Shown here: positions 42,617 to 52,200 of the stretch, in pieces
Layout: each line of letters opens with the position of its first letter
Numbering within the stretch: position 1 is the first letter of the stretch
Assembly: GCF_000739995.1 (NCBI RefSeq)
Contig: NZ_BBJX01000007.1
Coordinates: 147,988-211,987 of the forward strand
Length of the DNA: 64,000 nt
Reading direction: 5' to 3'
Origin: Comamonas granuli NBRC 101663
Lineage (GTDB): Bacteria > Pseudomonadota > Gammaproteobacteria > Burkholderiales > Burkholderiaceae_C
Made by a program: the position numbers and the translations under genes
The notes under the pieces: model-generated
Database searches by the model: none
The model's input: the letters and a program-made list of their open reading frames with translations, nothing else
Told to the model about the DNA's origin: nothing

Positions 42617-43468
42617 CTAGCGGAAGACCACCGTACGGTGGCCGTTGAGCAGCACGCGGTGCTCGCTGTGCCACTTGACGGCACGCGCCAGCACCAGGCT
42701 TTCGGTGTCGCGGCCGCGCGCAGTGAGGTCTTCCACGGTGTCGGTGTGGTCGGCGCGCGCCACGTCCTGTTCGATGATGGGGCCTTCGTCGAGGTCGGCC
42801 GTCACGTAGTGCGCCGTGGCACCGATGAGCTTGACGCCCCGGTCGTGCGCCTGGTAGTACGGCTTGGCGCCCTTGAAGCTTGGCAGGAAGCTGTGGTGGA
42901 TGTTGATCGCCCGGCCCGCCAGCTTGGTGCACAGGTCGTTCGAGAGCACCTGCATGTAGCGCGCCAGCACCACGAGGTCTGCACCCTCCTGCTCGATGAT
43001 CTCGTACTGGCGGCCTTCGGCCTGTGCCTTGGTGGCGGCCGTGACGGGGATGTGGTGGAACGGCACGTTGTAGCCGGCGGCGAGCTGGTAGAAGTCGCGG
43101 TGGTTGCTGATGATGGCGCGGATGTCCAGCGGCAGCAAGCCCGACTTCCAGCGGAACAGCAGATCGTTGAGGCAGTGCCCCTCCTTGCTGACCATGATCA
43201 CGGTCTTCATGGGCTCGGCCTGGGCGTGCAGGCGCCAGTGCATCTGGTAGGGCTCGGCAAAGGCGGTCAGATGGGTGCGCAGCGTGGCCGCATCGTGCTG
43301 GCCGCAGGCGAACTGCACGCGCATGAAGAACAGGCCCGTGCCGTGGTCGTTGTACTGTGCGGCTTCTTCGATGTTGCCGCCATGCTCCAGCAGAAAACCG
43401 GAGACGGCGTGCACCAGCCCGAGCCGGTCGGGGCAGGAGAGGGTCAGGATATAGGCGGGAGTACTCAT
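42617..43468 (-). CDS. purU: Formyltetrahydrofolate deformylase
   Basis: Hydrolyses 10-formyl-THF to formate and THF, balancing one-carbon pools; 283 residues. An N-terminal ACT domain (YILTLSCPDRLGLVHAVSGFLLEHGGNIEEAAQ) precedes the formyl-transferase fold with VIMVSKEGHCLNDLLFRWKSG, and the catalytic region INIHHSFLPSFKGAKPYYQAHDRGVKLIGATAHYVTADLDEGPIIEQ holding the conserved His and Asp. Divergent from narX with 39 bases between starts; followed by a LysR gene in the same unit. Confidence 0.95.
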   Translation of the reverse strand: MSTPAYILTLSCPDRLGLVHAVSGFLLEHGGNIEEAAQYNDHGTGLFFMRVQFACGQHDAATLRTHLTAFAEPYQMHWRLHAQAEPMKTVIMVSKEGHCLNDLLFRWKSGLLPLDIRAIISNHRDFYQLAAGYNVPFHHIPVTAATKAQAEGRQYEIIEQEGADLVVLARYMQVLSNDLCTKLAGRAINIHHSFLPSFKGAKPYYQAHDRGVKLIGATAHYVTADLDEGPIIEQDVARADHTDTVEDLTARGRDTESLVLARAVKWHSEHRVLLNGHRTVVFR

Positions 43469-43507
43469 AGGGACGGCATTTTCGCAGGCTCTCGTACACT
43501 CGCGCGC

Positions 43508-45427
43508 ATGCAGCAGACCCCCACCCTGACGACGCGGCTGATGGCCACGGGCTGCGCTTTTCTTTTTCTGGCCATGGTGTCCATCGGTCTGACGCTGTGG
43601 GTGACCTGGAAGCTCGAGGGTGGGGCGGCGGCGATCAACGAAGCCGGGCGCCTGCGCATGTACACCGTGCGCATGGCGCTGGCACTCAAGACCGGCGACG
43701 CCGAGCGCCTGGGGGACCTGGCACAGCGCTTCGACGCCAGCCTGGAGCTGCTGCGCGCCGGCACCTCGATGCGCCCGCTGTTCGTGCCCTGGAGCGACGA
43801 TGCACGCGCGCGCTTTGACGACGTGGCCGATGGGTGGACGGTCCTGCATGCCGCCTGGTGGGCGGCGCGCGAGGGTGATACGGCGCAGGTCGTGCCCCAG
43901 GCCGATGCCTTCGTGGCGCGCGTGGACCATTTCGTCGATGCCATCGAGACCCAGATCGCGCGCTGGACGGCGGCGCTGCACGTGTTCCAGATCTTCATGC
44001 TGGGCATGGCCATCGTGGCCGCGGCCGTCTTCATGGCCATGAGCTTTCTGCTGGTGCTGGCACCGGTGTCACGCATGCAGCAGGCCTTGGCGCGCCTGCG
44101 CCAGGGAGATCTGGGAACGCGCGTGCCCGTGGATTCGGAGGACGAATTTGGCCAGTTGGCCGAGGGCTTCAACCGCATGGCCGGCGCCCTGCAGACCTCG
44201 CACGAAGACCTGGAGCGCAAGGTGCGCGAGAAGACGGCCAGCGTGGAAATCAAGAACCAGCGGCTCTCGGCCCTGTACGACATCAGCGCCATGGCGGCGG
44301 ACGCCAGTTCCCTGGCCACGCTGGCGCAGGGTTTCGTGCAGCAGGTGCGCAAGGTCGCCGGTGCCGACGCCGCTGTGGTGCGCTGGTCGGACGAGGCGAA
44401 TGAGCGCTACGTGATTCTGGCGGCCGATGGCCTGCCCCAGGCGATGGCGCAGGGCGAGCAATGCCTGAGTGCCGGTGCCTGCCTCTGCGGCCCTGTGGGC
44501 GAGCAGCCGCACACGCGCGTGATTCCCATCGTCGCCCAGCAGGACATGCTGCTGCCCCATTGCCAGGAGGCCGGGTACCAGACCCTCGTGGCCATTCCCG
44601 TCATGGTGCAGCACCGGGTGCTGGGCGAGCTCAACCTGTTTTTCCGCTCCTGCATGGAGATCGGCACCGAGATGCGCGACCTGCTGGAAGCCATGGTGCG
44701 CCACCTGGCCAGTTCCATGGAGGGCTTGCGCGCGATCGCCCTGGAGCGCGAGGCCGCCATCGCCCAGGAGCGCAGCCTGCTGGCGCGCGAACTGCACGAC
44801 TCGATTGCCCAGTCGCTGGCGTTCCTCAAGATCCAGACGCAGCTCCTGCGCGACGCCGTGGCCAGGGGCAACGAGGCCGCGCGCGACCGCAGCATGGCCG
44901 AGCTGGACGCGGGGGTGCGCGAGTGCTATGCCGATGTGCGCGAACTGCTCGTGCACTTCCGCACCCGCGCCAACGAGGAGGACATCGAGGGTGCCTTGCG
45001 CTCCACGCTCTCCAAGTTCGAGCACCAGACGGGCATCGGCACCGAGCTCAGCCTGACGGGGCACGGCCTGCCCCTGCCGCCCGACATGCAGATCCAGATC
45101 CTGCACATCGTGCAGGAGGCGCTGTCCAATGTGCGCAAGCATGCGCAGGCCAGCCGCGTGCAGGTGCTGGTGCAGCGCCACCCCTGGCGCTTCGAGGTAC
45201 GCGACAACGGCCTGGGATTCGACACCAGCACGGCGCCGTCGCCCGATTCGCTGCACGTGGGCCGGGGCATCATGCGCGAGCGCGCCGAGCGCATTGGCGC
45301 GGCGGTGCAATGGCAATCCGCCCCCGGCCAGGGCACCACCGTGCTGATCGAGCTGCCCGACCAGGCCCTGCAGGCCGTCGAGGATGCAGCCGTGCCCGGC
45401 CCCGTAGCGACAGAAACCCCGTCATGA
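43508..45427 (+). CDS. narX: Nitrate/nitrite sensor histidine kinase NarX
   Basis: Membrane sensor kinase, 639 residues. A first membrane helix (AFLFLAMVSIGLTLWVTW) leads to the periplasmic nitrate-binding P-box INEAGRLRMYTVRM (43-56), a second helix (residues about 160-185), HAMP domain, a GAF-like central module with cysteines C319, C325 and C327, and a HisKA_3/HATPase core with the phospho-acceptor in ARELHDSIAQS (His430) and DNGLGFD as N-box region. Stop overlaps the start of narL (ATGA). Controls the nar genes that follow in the same direction. ATG 43508 is the first start after the purU promoter gap. Confidence 0.93.
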   Translation: MQQTPTLTTRLMATGCAFLFLAMVSIGLTLWVTWKLEGGAAAINEAGRLRMYTVRMALALKTGDAERLGDLAQRFDASLELLRAGTSMRPLFVPWSDDARARFDDVADGWTVLHAAWWAAREGDTAQVVPQADAFVARVDHFVDAIETQIARWTAALHVFQIFMLGMAIVAAAVFMAMSFLLVLAPVSRMQQALARLRQGDLGTRVPVDSEDEFGQLAEGFNRMAGALQTSHEDLERKVREKTASVEIKNQRLSALYDISAMAADASSLATLAQGFVQQVRKVAGADAAVVRWSDEANERYVILAADGLPQAMAQGEQCLSAGACLCGPVGEQPHTRVIPIVAQQDMLLPHCQEAGYQTLVAIPVMVQHRVLGELNLFFRSCMEIGTEMRDLLEAMVRHLASSMEGLRAIALEREAAIAQERSLLARELHDSIAQSLAFLKIQTQLLRDAVARGNEAARDRSMAELDAGVRECYADVRELLVHFRTRANEEDIEGALRSTLSKFEHQTGIGTELSLTGHGLPLPPDMQIQILHIVQEALSNVRKHAQASRVQVLVQRHPWRFEVRDNGLGFDTSTAPSPDSLHVGRGIMRERAERIGAAVQWQSAPGQGTTVLIELPDQALQAVEDAAVPGPVATETPS

Positions 45428-46122
45428 CTTCCCCTGCGCCCGTCATTTCCATTCTCGTGGTGGACGACCACACCCTGTTCCGCCGCGGCCTCATTGCCCT
45501 GCTGGAGCAGGACAGCGGCCTGCGCGTGATCGGCGAGGCGGCGGATGCCGCGCAGGCCCTGCGCCTGGTGCCGGGCTTGCAGCCCGACGTCATCCTGCTG
45601 GACAACCACCTGCCCGGTGTCCTGGGCATGGATGCGGTGAAGGATTTGCGCGCGCTCTCTCCGCGTTCGCGCGTGCTCATGCTCACCGTGAGCGAGGACG
45701 CACAGGACCTGGCCGTCGCGCTGCGCAACGGCGCCCAGGGCTATCTGCTCAAGACCATTGACGGCGACCTCCTGGCGCAGGCCATACGCCGCGCGGCGCA
45801 GGGCGAGCCCGTCGTCAGCCAGGAACTCATGGGCAAGCTGGTGGCGGCGTTCCAGGCCCTGGGGGGGCCGCCGCCTGCGCCCCTGGCGCCTTTGGCCCCG
45901 GCCGACACCGCGCCCGCCCCGGAGGGCAGCAGCTCGCCCCTGTCGCCGCGCGAGGAAGAGGTGCTGCGCGAGATTGCGCGCGGCGCGAGCAACAAGGAAA
46001 TCGCCCGTACGCTGAACATCGCCGAGACCACGGTCAAGATCCACGTGCAGCACATCCTGCGCAAGCTGGGCCTTTCCTCGCGCGTACAGGCGGCCGTGTA
46101 CGCCTCGGACCGCCTGCGCTGA
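45424..46122 (+). CDS. narL: Nitrate response regulator NarL
   Basis: 232-residue two-component regulator. Receiver domain with acidic pocket VVDDH (D14, D15), phospho-acceptor Asp60 in ILLDNHLPG and Lys in YLLKTIDGD; a Pro/Ala-rich linker (about residues 145-170); and a LuxR-type HTH SPREEEVLREIARGASNKEIARTLNIAETTVKIHVQHILRKLGL. Translationally coupled to narX. Expected to bind in front of narK at 46123-46280. Confidence 0.94.
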   Translation: MTSPAPVISILVVDDHTLFRRGLIALLEQDSGLRVIGEAADAAQALRLVPGLQPDVILLDNHLPGVLGMDAVKDLRALSPRSRVLMLTVSEDAQDLAVALRNGAQGYLLKTIDGDLLAQAIRRAAQGEPVVSQELMGKLVAAFQALGGPPPAPLAPLAPADTAPAPEGSSSPLSPREEEVLREIARGASNKEIARTLNIAETTVKIHVQHILRKLGLSSRVQAAVYASDRLR

Positions 46123-46148
46123 TCCCCCCTCGCGCCGGCAGGCGCCCA

Positions 46149-46190
46149 TAGTTCTTTGGGAGGATGGCGCCCTCCCATTCCTAGTTCTTT
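46149..46190. promoter_or_regulatory. Direct repeats flanking a hairpin upstream of narK1
   Basis: TAGTTCTTT occurs twice (46149-46157 and 46182-46190), 33 bases apart or about three helical turns, on either side of an inverted repeat TGGGAGG (46157-46163) / CCTCCCA (46171-46177). It lies 91-132 bases before the narK1 start. It could be a NarL target, though the repeats do not match the E. coli heptamer well, or a transcript hairpin after narL. Confidence 0.4.
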
Positions 46191-46280
46191 TGCCGCGCCC
46201 CGACCCGTCTGCGGAAGGATGTGCAAAGGGCGCGCCCTGGACGACGATGCATCCACTCATCTTTGAGAGGAATCGTTTCC

Positions 46281-47570
46281 ATGGCAAATGCTCCGCAGGC
46301 TGCGGGCGACAGCCCGCAAAAAACGCGCCAGGCCTGGTCGGTGCTGATCGTCAGCACCCTGTCCTTCACGGTCTGCTTCATGGTCTGGATGATGTTCGGC
46401 GTCATCGGCATCCCGATCAAGAAGATGCTGGACCTCAACGCCACCCAGTTCGGCCTGCTCATGTCCATGCCCGTGCTCACGGGCTCGCTGGTGCGCGTGC
46501 CGCTGGGCATCTGGACGGACCGCTACGGCGGGCGCATCGTCATGGCCAGCGTGATGGCTGCCACCGTGCCGGCCATCTGGCTCATGGCCTATGCCACGCA
46601 GTACTGGCATTTTCTCGTGATCGGTCTGTTCGTCGGCCTGGCCGGGGGCACGTTCTCCGTGGGCACGCCGTATGTCGCACGCTGGTTTCCCAAGAGCCGC
46701 CAGGGTACGGCCATGGGGGTGTATGGGGCGGGCAACTCGGGCGCCGCGGTGAACAAGTTCGTCGCGCCGGTGCTGGTGGTGGCCTTCGGCTGGACCATGG
46801 TGCCCCAGGTCTACGCGGCCATCATGGCGGGCACGCTGGTGCTGTTCTGGCTGTTCAGCCACAGCGACCCGGCGCACCTGGTGGCGAGCCACGTCAAGTT
46901 CACCGACCAGCTCCGGGCGCTCAAGGATCCCAAGGTGCTCAAGTACTGCCAGTACTACAGCATCGTGTTCGGCGGCTATGTGGCACTGGCGCTGTGGATG
47001 GTGCAGTACTACGTGGGCGAGTACGGGCTGGACATCCGCGTCGCGGCGCTGCTGGCGGCCTGCTTCTCCCTGCCGGGCGGGGTGCTGCGCGCCATCGGCG
47101 GCGTGCTCTCGGACAAGTACGGCGCGCACAGCGTGACCTGGTGGGTGATGTGGGTGAGCTGGATCTGCCTGTTCCTGCTGTCCTACCCGCAGACCGATTT
47201 CACCATCCAGACCGTCAACGGCCCGACCAGCTTCCACATCGGCCTGAACGTCTACCTGTTCACCGCCATCATGGCCGTGCTGGGCGTGGCATGGGCCTTT
47301 GGCAAGGCCAGCGTGTTCAAGTACATCAGCGACGAATACCCGGACAACATCGGCACGATCAGCGGCATCGTGGGCCTGGCCGGCGGCCTGGGCGGGTTCG
47401 TCCTGCCCATCATGTTCGGCGCGCTCATGGACCTGAGCGGCATCCGCTCCAGCGCATTCATGCTCATGTATGGCGTGGTCTGGGTCTCGCTCATTTGGAT
47501 GTACTGGACCGAAGTCCGCCGCACCGACGTCATGGGCAGGAGCGCCCAGGGTGCGGCCCTGCAATCTTGA
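46281..47570 (+). CDS. narK1: Nitrate transporter, NarK type I
   Basis: Major-facilitator protein of 429 residues with about 12 membrane segments, moving nitrate into the cell, probably with protons. MFS loop motif RVPLGIWTDRYGGR lies after helix 2, and the nitrate signature region is GLAGGTFSVGTPYVARWFPKSRQGTAMGVYGAGNSG. ATG 46281 has AGAGGAAT at good spacing; the frame opens earlier at 46221 without support. narK2 follows after 13 bases, a pairing common in denitrifying bacteria. Confidence 0.93.
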   Translation: MANAPQAAGDSPQKTRQAWSVLIVSTLSFTVCFMVWMMFGVIGIPIKKMLDLNATQFGLLMSMPVLTGSLVRVPLGIWTDRYGGRIVMASVMAATVPAIWLMAYATQYWHFLVIGLFVGLAGGTFSVGTPYVARWFPKSRQGTAMGVYGAGNSGAAVNKFVAPVLVVAFGWTMVPQVYAAIMAGTLVLFWLFSHSDPAHLVASHVKFTDQLRALKDPKVLKYCQYYSIVFGGYVALALWMVQYYVGEYGLDIRVAALLAACFSLPGGVLRAIGGVLSDKYGAHSVTWWVMWVSWICLFLLSYPQTDFTIQTVNGPTSFHIGLNVYLFTAIMAVLGVAWAFGKASVFKYISDEYPDNIGTISGIVGLAGGLGGFVLPIMFGALMDLSGIRSSAFMLMYGVVWVSLIWMYWTEVRRTDVMGRSAQGAALQS

Positions 47571-47583
47571 CCGAAAGCACACC

Positions 47584-49212
47584 ATGACCCAAACCAACGC
47601 AGGTGGCCGCACCCTTGCCGACTGGTACCCCGAGGATGAGTCCTTCTGGGAGCAGACCGGCAGGCAGGTGGCCTACCGCAACCTCTGGCTGTCCATCCCG
47701 GCGCTCCTGTGCGGCTTTGCCGTCTGGGGCATGTGGGGCATCATCACCGTGCAGATGATGAACCTGGGGTTTCCCTTCACCCAGGCCGAGCTGTTCACGC
47801 TCACGGCGATCGCCGGGATCGCGGGCGCCACCATGCGCATCCCGGCCTCGTTCTTCGTGCGCCTCTCCGGCGGGCGCAACACCATCTTCCTGACCACGGC
47901 CATGCTGCTGGCGCCAGCCATCGGCACGGGCATCGTGCTGCAGCACAAGGACTGGCCGCTGTGGTCCTTCCAGCTCATGGCCCTGTGGTGCGGCGTGGGC
48001 GGCGGCAACTTTGCCTCCTCCATGTCCAACATCAGCACCTTCTTTCCCAAGCGGTTGCAGGGCACGGCGCTGGGGCTGAATGCGGGCCTGGGCAATTTCG
48101 GCGTCACGACCATGCAGATCGTGATCCCGCTGGTCATGACCGTGGGCCTGTTCGGCACCCTCGGCGGTGCGCCCGACATCCTGCAGAAGGACAGTGGCTG
48201 GATCTTCGGCAAGATCGCCGCCGGCACGCCGACCTGGATACAGAACGCGGGCTTCGCCTGGGCGCTGTCGCTGGTGCCGCTGTCCATCCTCTGCTGGCTG
48301 GGCATGAACAACCTCAAGACCGTCTCGCCCGACACCGGCAGTCCGCTGGTGGCCTTTGCCAAGATCACCTGGCTGTACACGCTGGCCTTCATTCCCTCCA
48401 TCCTGGGCCTGTACCTCTACCTGCCCCAGCCCACGGGGCTGGGCCTCATCAGCATGTGGGTGGCGATTCCGCTGGACATCTGCAGCGCCCTGCTCATCAT
48501 GCGCCTGGCCGCCTTCGGCACCATGAAGGAGAACATCGCCCGCCAGTTCGCGATCTTTCGCAACAAGCACACCTGGTCGCTCACGGCGCTGTACATCGTG
48601 ACCTTCGGCTCCTTCATCGGCTTTTCCATGGCCCTGCCGCTGGCGATGAAGGTCATTTTCGGCGTGATCCACGTCCCGGATGCCAACGGCATCCTGCAGC
48701 ACACGCAGAACAACCCGAACGCCCCCACGGTGCTCGCCTACGCCTGGATCGGTCCGTTCGTGGGGGCGGCAGTGCGCCCGGTGGGCGGCTGGATCTCCGA
48801 CAAGATCGGCGGCTCCATCGTCACCCAGGCCATCTCGGCGGTGATGGTCGTGGCCTCGGTGGCCGTGGGCTACGTCATGCAGCAGGCCTACGCATCGGCC
48901 ACGCCCGAGAGCTATTTCCCCGCTTTCCTGGGCCTGTTCATCGTGCTGTTCGCCGCCAGCGGCATCGGCAATGGCTCGACCTTCCGCACCATCGGCGTGA
49001 TCTTCGACCGCACCCAGGCCGGCCCCGTGCTCGGCTGGACGTCGGCCGTGGCCGCCTACGGTGCGTTCATCGCCCCCATCGTCATCGGCGACGAGATCAA
49101 GGCCGGCACGCCGCAACTGGCCATGTACGGCTTTGCTGCGTTCTATGGCTTCTGCCTGGTACTGAACTGGTGGTTCTACCTGCGCCGGGGTTCGGAAATC
49201 AAGAACCCCTGA
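47584..49212 (+). CDS. narK2: Nitrate/nitrite transporter, NarK type II
   Basis: MFS transporter of 542 residues, longer than the first NarK because of an extra loop near residues 190-240. Nitrate signature CGVGGGNFASSMSNISTFFPKRLQGTALGLNAGLGNFG and a second one ASGIGNGSTFRTIGVIFDR are clear, with the arginine of MRIPASFFVRLSGGR in helix 2. Type II NarK proteins usually exchange nitrate for nitrite. Sits 36 bases before narG in the same operon direction. Confidence 0.93.
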   Translation: MTQTNAGGRTLADWYPEDESFWEQTGRQVAYRNLWLSIPALLCGFAVWGMWGIITVQMMNLGFPFTQAELFTLTAIAGIAGATMRIPASFFVRLSGGRNTIFLTTAMLLAPAIGTGIVLQHKDWPLWSFQLMALWCGVGGGNFASSMSNISTFFPKRLQGTALGLNAGLGNFGVTTMQIVIPLVMTVGLFGTLGGAPDILQKDSGWIFGKIAAGTPTWIQNAGFAWALSLVPLSILCWLGMNNLKTVSPDTGSPLVAFAKITWLYTLAFIPSILGLYLYLPQPTGLGLISMWVAIPLDICSALLIMRLAAFGTMKENIARQFAIFRNKHTWSLTALYIVTFGSFIGFSMALPLAMKVIFGVIHVPDANGILQHTQNNPNAPTVLAYAWIGPFVGAAVRPVGGWISDKIGGSIVTQAISAVMVVASVAVGYVMQQAYASATPESYFPAFLGLFIVLFAASGIGNGSTFRTIGVIFDRTQAGPVLGWTSAVAAYGAFIAPIVIGDEIKAGTPQLAMYGFAAFYGFCLVLNWWFYLRRGSEIKNP

Positions 49213-49248
49213 GCCGTCACCCCCACCGCATCGCATCTGGAGAGACCT

Positions 49249-52200
49249 ATGAGCCATTTTCTGGACCGCCTGAGTTACTTCAACCAGCCGCAGGAGCCGT
49301 TCTCGGGCGGGCATGGCCGGACCACCGGCGAGGACCGCACCTGGGAGGATGCCTACCGCGACCGCTGGGCGCACGACAAGATCGTGCGCTCCACGCACGG
49401 CGTCAACTGCACGGGCTCGTGCTCGTGGAAGGTGTACGTCAAGGGCGGCATCGTCACCTGGGAAACCCAGCAGACCGACTACCCGCGCACGCGCCCCGAT
49501 CTGCCCAACCACGAGCCGCGCGGCTGCGCGCGCGGCGCCAGCTACAGCTGGTACCTCTACAGCGCCAACCGCGTGAAGTACCCGCTGGTGCGCGCACGCC
49601 TGCTCCAGCACTGGCGCGCCGCCCTGACCGTGGCCAAGAGCCCGGTCGACGCCTGGGCCGCCATCGTCGAGAACGACAGTGCGCGCCGCGAATGGCAGAA
49701 GCAGCGCGGCCTGGGCGGCTTCGTGCGCAGCACCTGGGACGAGGTCAACCAGATGATCGCGGCGGCCAACGTCTACACCATCAAGAAGCACGGCCCGGAC
49801 CGCATCATCGGCTTCTCGCCGATTCCGGCCATGTCCATGATTTCCTACGCCGCCGGTTCGCGCTACCTGAGCCTGCTGGGCGGCGTGTGCATGAGCTTCT
49901 ACGACTGGTACTGCGACCTGCCGCCGTCCAGCCCGCAGGTGTGGGGCGAGCAGACCGACGTGCCCGAGAGCGCCGACTGGTACAACTCCACCTTCCTCAT
50001 CGCCTGGGGCTCGAACGTGCCCCAGACGCGCACCCCCGATGCGCACTTCTTCACCGAGGTGCGCTACAAGGGCGCCAAAACCGTGGCCGTCACGCCGGAC
50101 TATTCCGAAGTGGCCAAGCTCGCCGACCTGTGGATGCACCCCAAGCAGGGCACGGACGCCGCCCTGGCCATGGCCATGGGGCACGTGATCCTCCAGGAGT
50201 TCTATTTCGACCGGCGCTCGGCATACTTTGACGACTACGCGCGCCGCTACACCGACCTGCCGCTGCTCGTGGTGCTCAAGGAAAAGCAGCTTGCGGATGG
50301 GCGCACCGCGCTGGTGCCCGACCGCTACGTGCGCGCCAGCGACTTCCCCGGAAAGCTCGACCAGGACAACAACCCCGACTGGAAGACCGTGGCCTACGAC
50401 GCGCAGGGCAACGTGGTCCTGCCCCAGGGCTCCATCGGGTTCCGCTGGGGGGCCAAGGAGCGCGCCGACCTCGGCCGCTGGAACCTGGAGAGCAAGGACG
50501 CGCGCAGCGGCGCGCCAACCCGGCTCAAGCTCTCCGTGCTCGAAGACGGCGCCCAGGCGCATGAAGTGGCGCCCGTGGCGTTTCCATATTTCGGCGGTGT
50601 GCCCACGCCCCACTTCACGGCGAACACCCAGGCGCAGGGCGACGTGATGGTGAGCCCCGTGCCGGTCACGCGCCTGGCGCTGCAGGGCGAAGGGGTGTCC
50701 GGCGAGGTCATGGTGGCCACCGTGTTCGACCTGCTGGCCGCCAACTACGGCATCCAGCGCGGCCTGCCCGGAGAGAGCGGCGCGGCCGGCTATGACGCCG
50801 ACCGCCCCTACACCCCTGCATGGCAAGAGCGCATCACGGGCGTGCCGCGCGAGCAGGTCATCACCGTGGCGCGCCAGTTCGCCGACAACGCCGACAAGAC
50901 CCGTGGCAAGAGCATGGTGATCATCGGCGCGGCCATGAACCACTGGTACCACTGCGACATGAACTACCGCGGCATCATCAACATGCTGATGCTGTGCGGC
51001 TGCATCGGCCAGAGCGGCGGCGGCTGGGCGCACTACGTGGGCCAGGAGAAGCTGCGCCCGCAGACCGGCTGGACGGCGCTGGCCTTCGCGCTGGACTGGA
51101 TCCGCCCGCCGCGCCAGCAGAACTCCACGAGCTTCTTCTACGCGCACACCGACCAGTGGCGCTACGAGAAGCTGGCGGTGGACGAGGTGCTCTCGCCCCT
51201 GGCCGACAAGAGCCGCTACAGCGGCTCGATGATCGACTTCAACATCCGTGCCGAGCGCATGGGCTGGCTGCCCTCGGCGCCCCAGCTGCAAACCAACCCC
51301 CTGCAGGTGGTCAAGGACGCGCAGGCGCGCGGCATGGATGCGCGCGACTACGTGGTGCAGTCGCTCCAGGACGGCTCGCTCAGGATGAGCTGCGAAGACC
51401 CCGACCACCCCGCCAACTGGCCGCGCAACATGTTCGTGTGGCGCTCCAACATCCTGGGCAGCTCGGGCAAGGGCCACGAGTACTTCCTCAAGCACCTGCT
51501 GGGCACCACGCACGGCGTGCAGGGCAAGGACCTGGGCCAGGACGACGCCAAGCCCGAGGAGGCGCGCTGGCACGCCCAGGCGCCCGAAGGCAAGCTCGAC
51601 CTGCTGGTGACGCTGGACTTCCGCCTCTCCACCACCTGCCTGTATTCCGACATCGTGCTGCCCACGGCCACCTGGTACGAGAAGAACGACCTCAACACCA
51701 GCGACATGCACCCCTTCATCCACCCGCTGTCGGCGGCCGTCGATCCGGCCTGGCAGGCCAAGAGCGACTGGGAGATCTACAAGGGCTTCGCCAAGGCCTT
51801 CAGCGAGGTCTGCGTGGGCCACCTGGGCACGGAGAAGGAGGTGGTGCTCACCCCCATCATGCACGACACGGCGGCCGAGATCGCGCAGCCCTTCGAGGTG
51901 CGCGACTGGAAGAAGGGCGAGGTCGATCTCATTCCCGGCAAGACGGCGCCGCAGATCACCGTGGTGGAGCGCGACTACCCCCATCTGTACCAGCGCTTCA
52001 CGGCGCTGGGCCCGTTGATGGAAGCCGTGGGCAACGGCGGCAAGGGCATCGCCTGGGACACCCGCACCGAAGTGGCCCAACTGGGCGACCTCAACGGCCG
52101 CGTGCGCGAGCAAGGGCCCACCCAGGGCATGCCGCGCATCGTCACCGACATCGACGCCACCGAGGTGGTGATGATGCTGGCGCCCGAGACCAACGGCCAC

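Noticed and set aside
46123..46280. FNR/ANR binding site upstream of narK1
   Set aside because: No TTGAT-N4-ATCAA or close variant found by eye; a more diverged site cannot be excluded.
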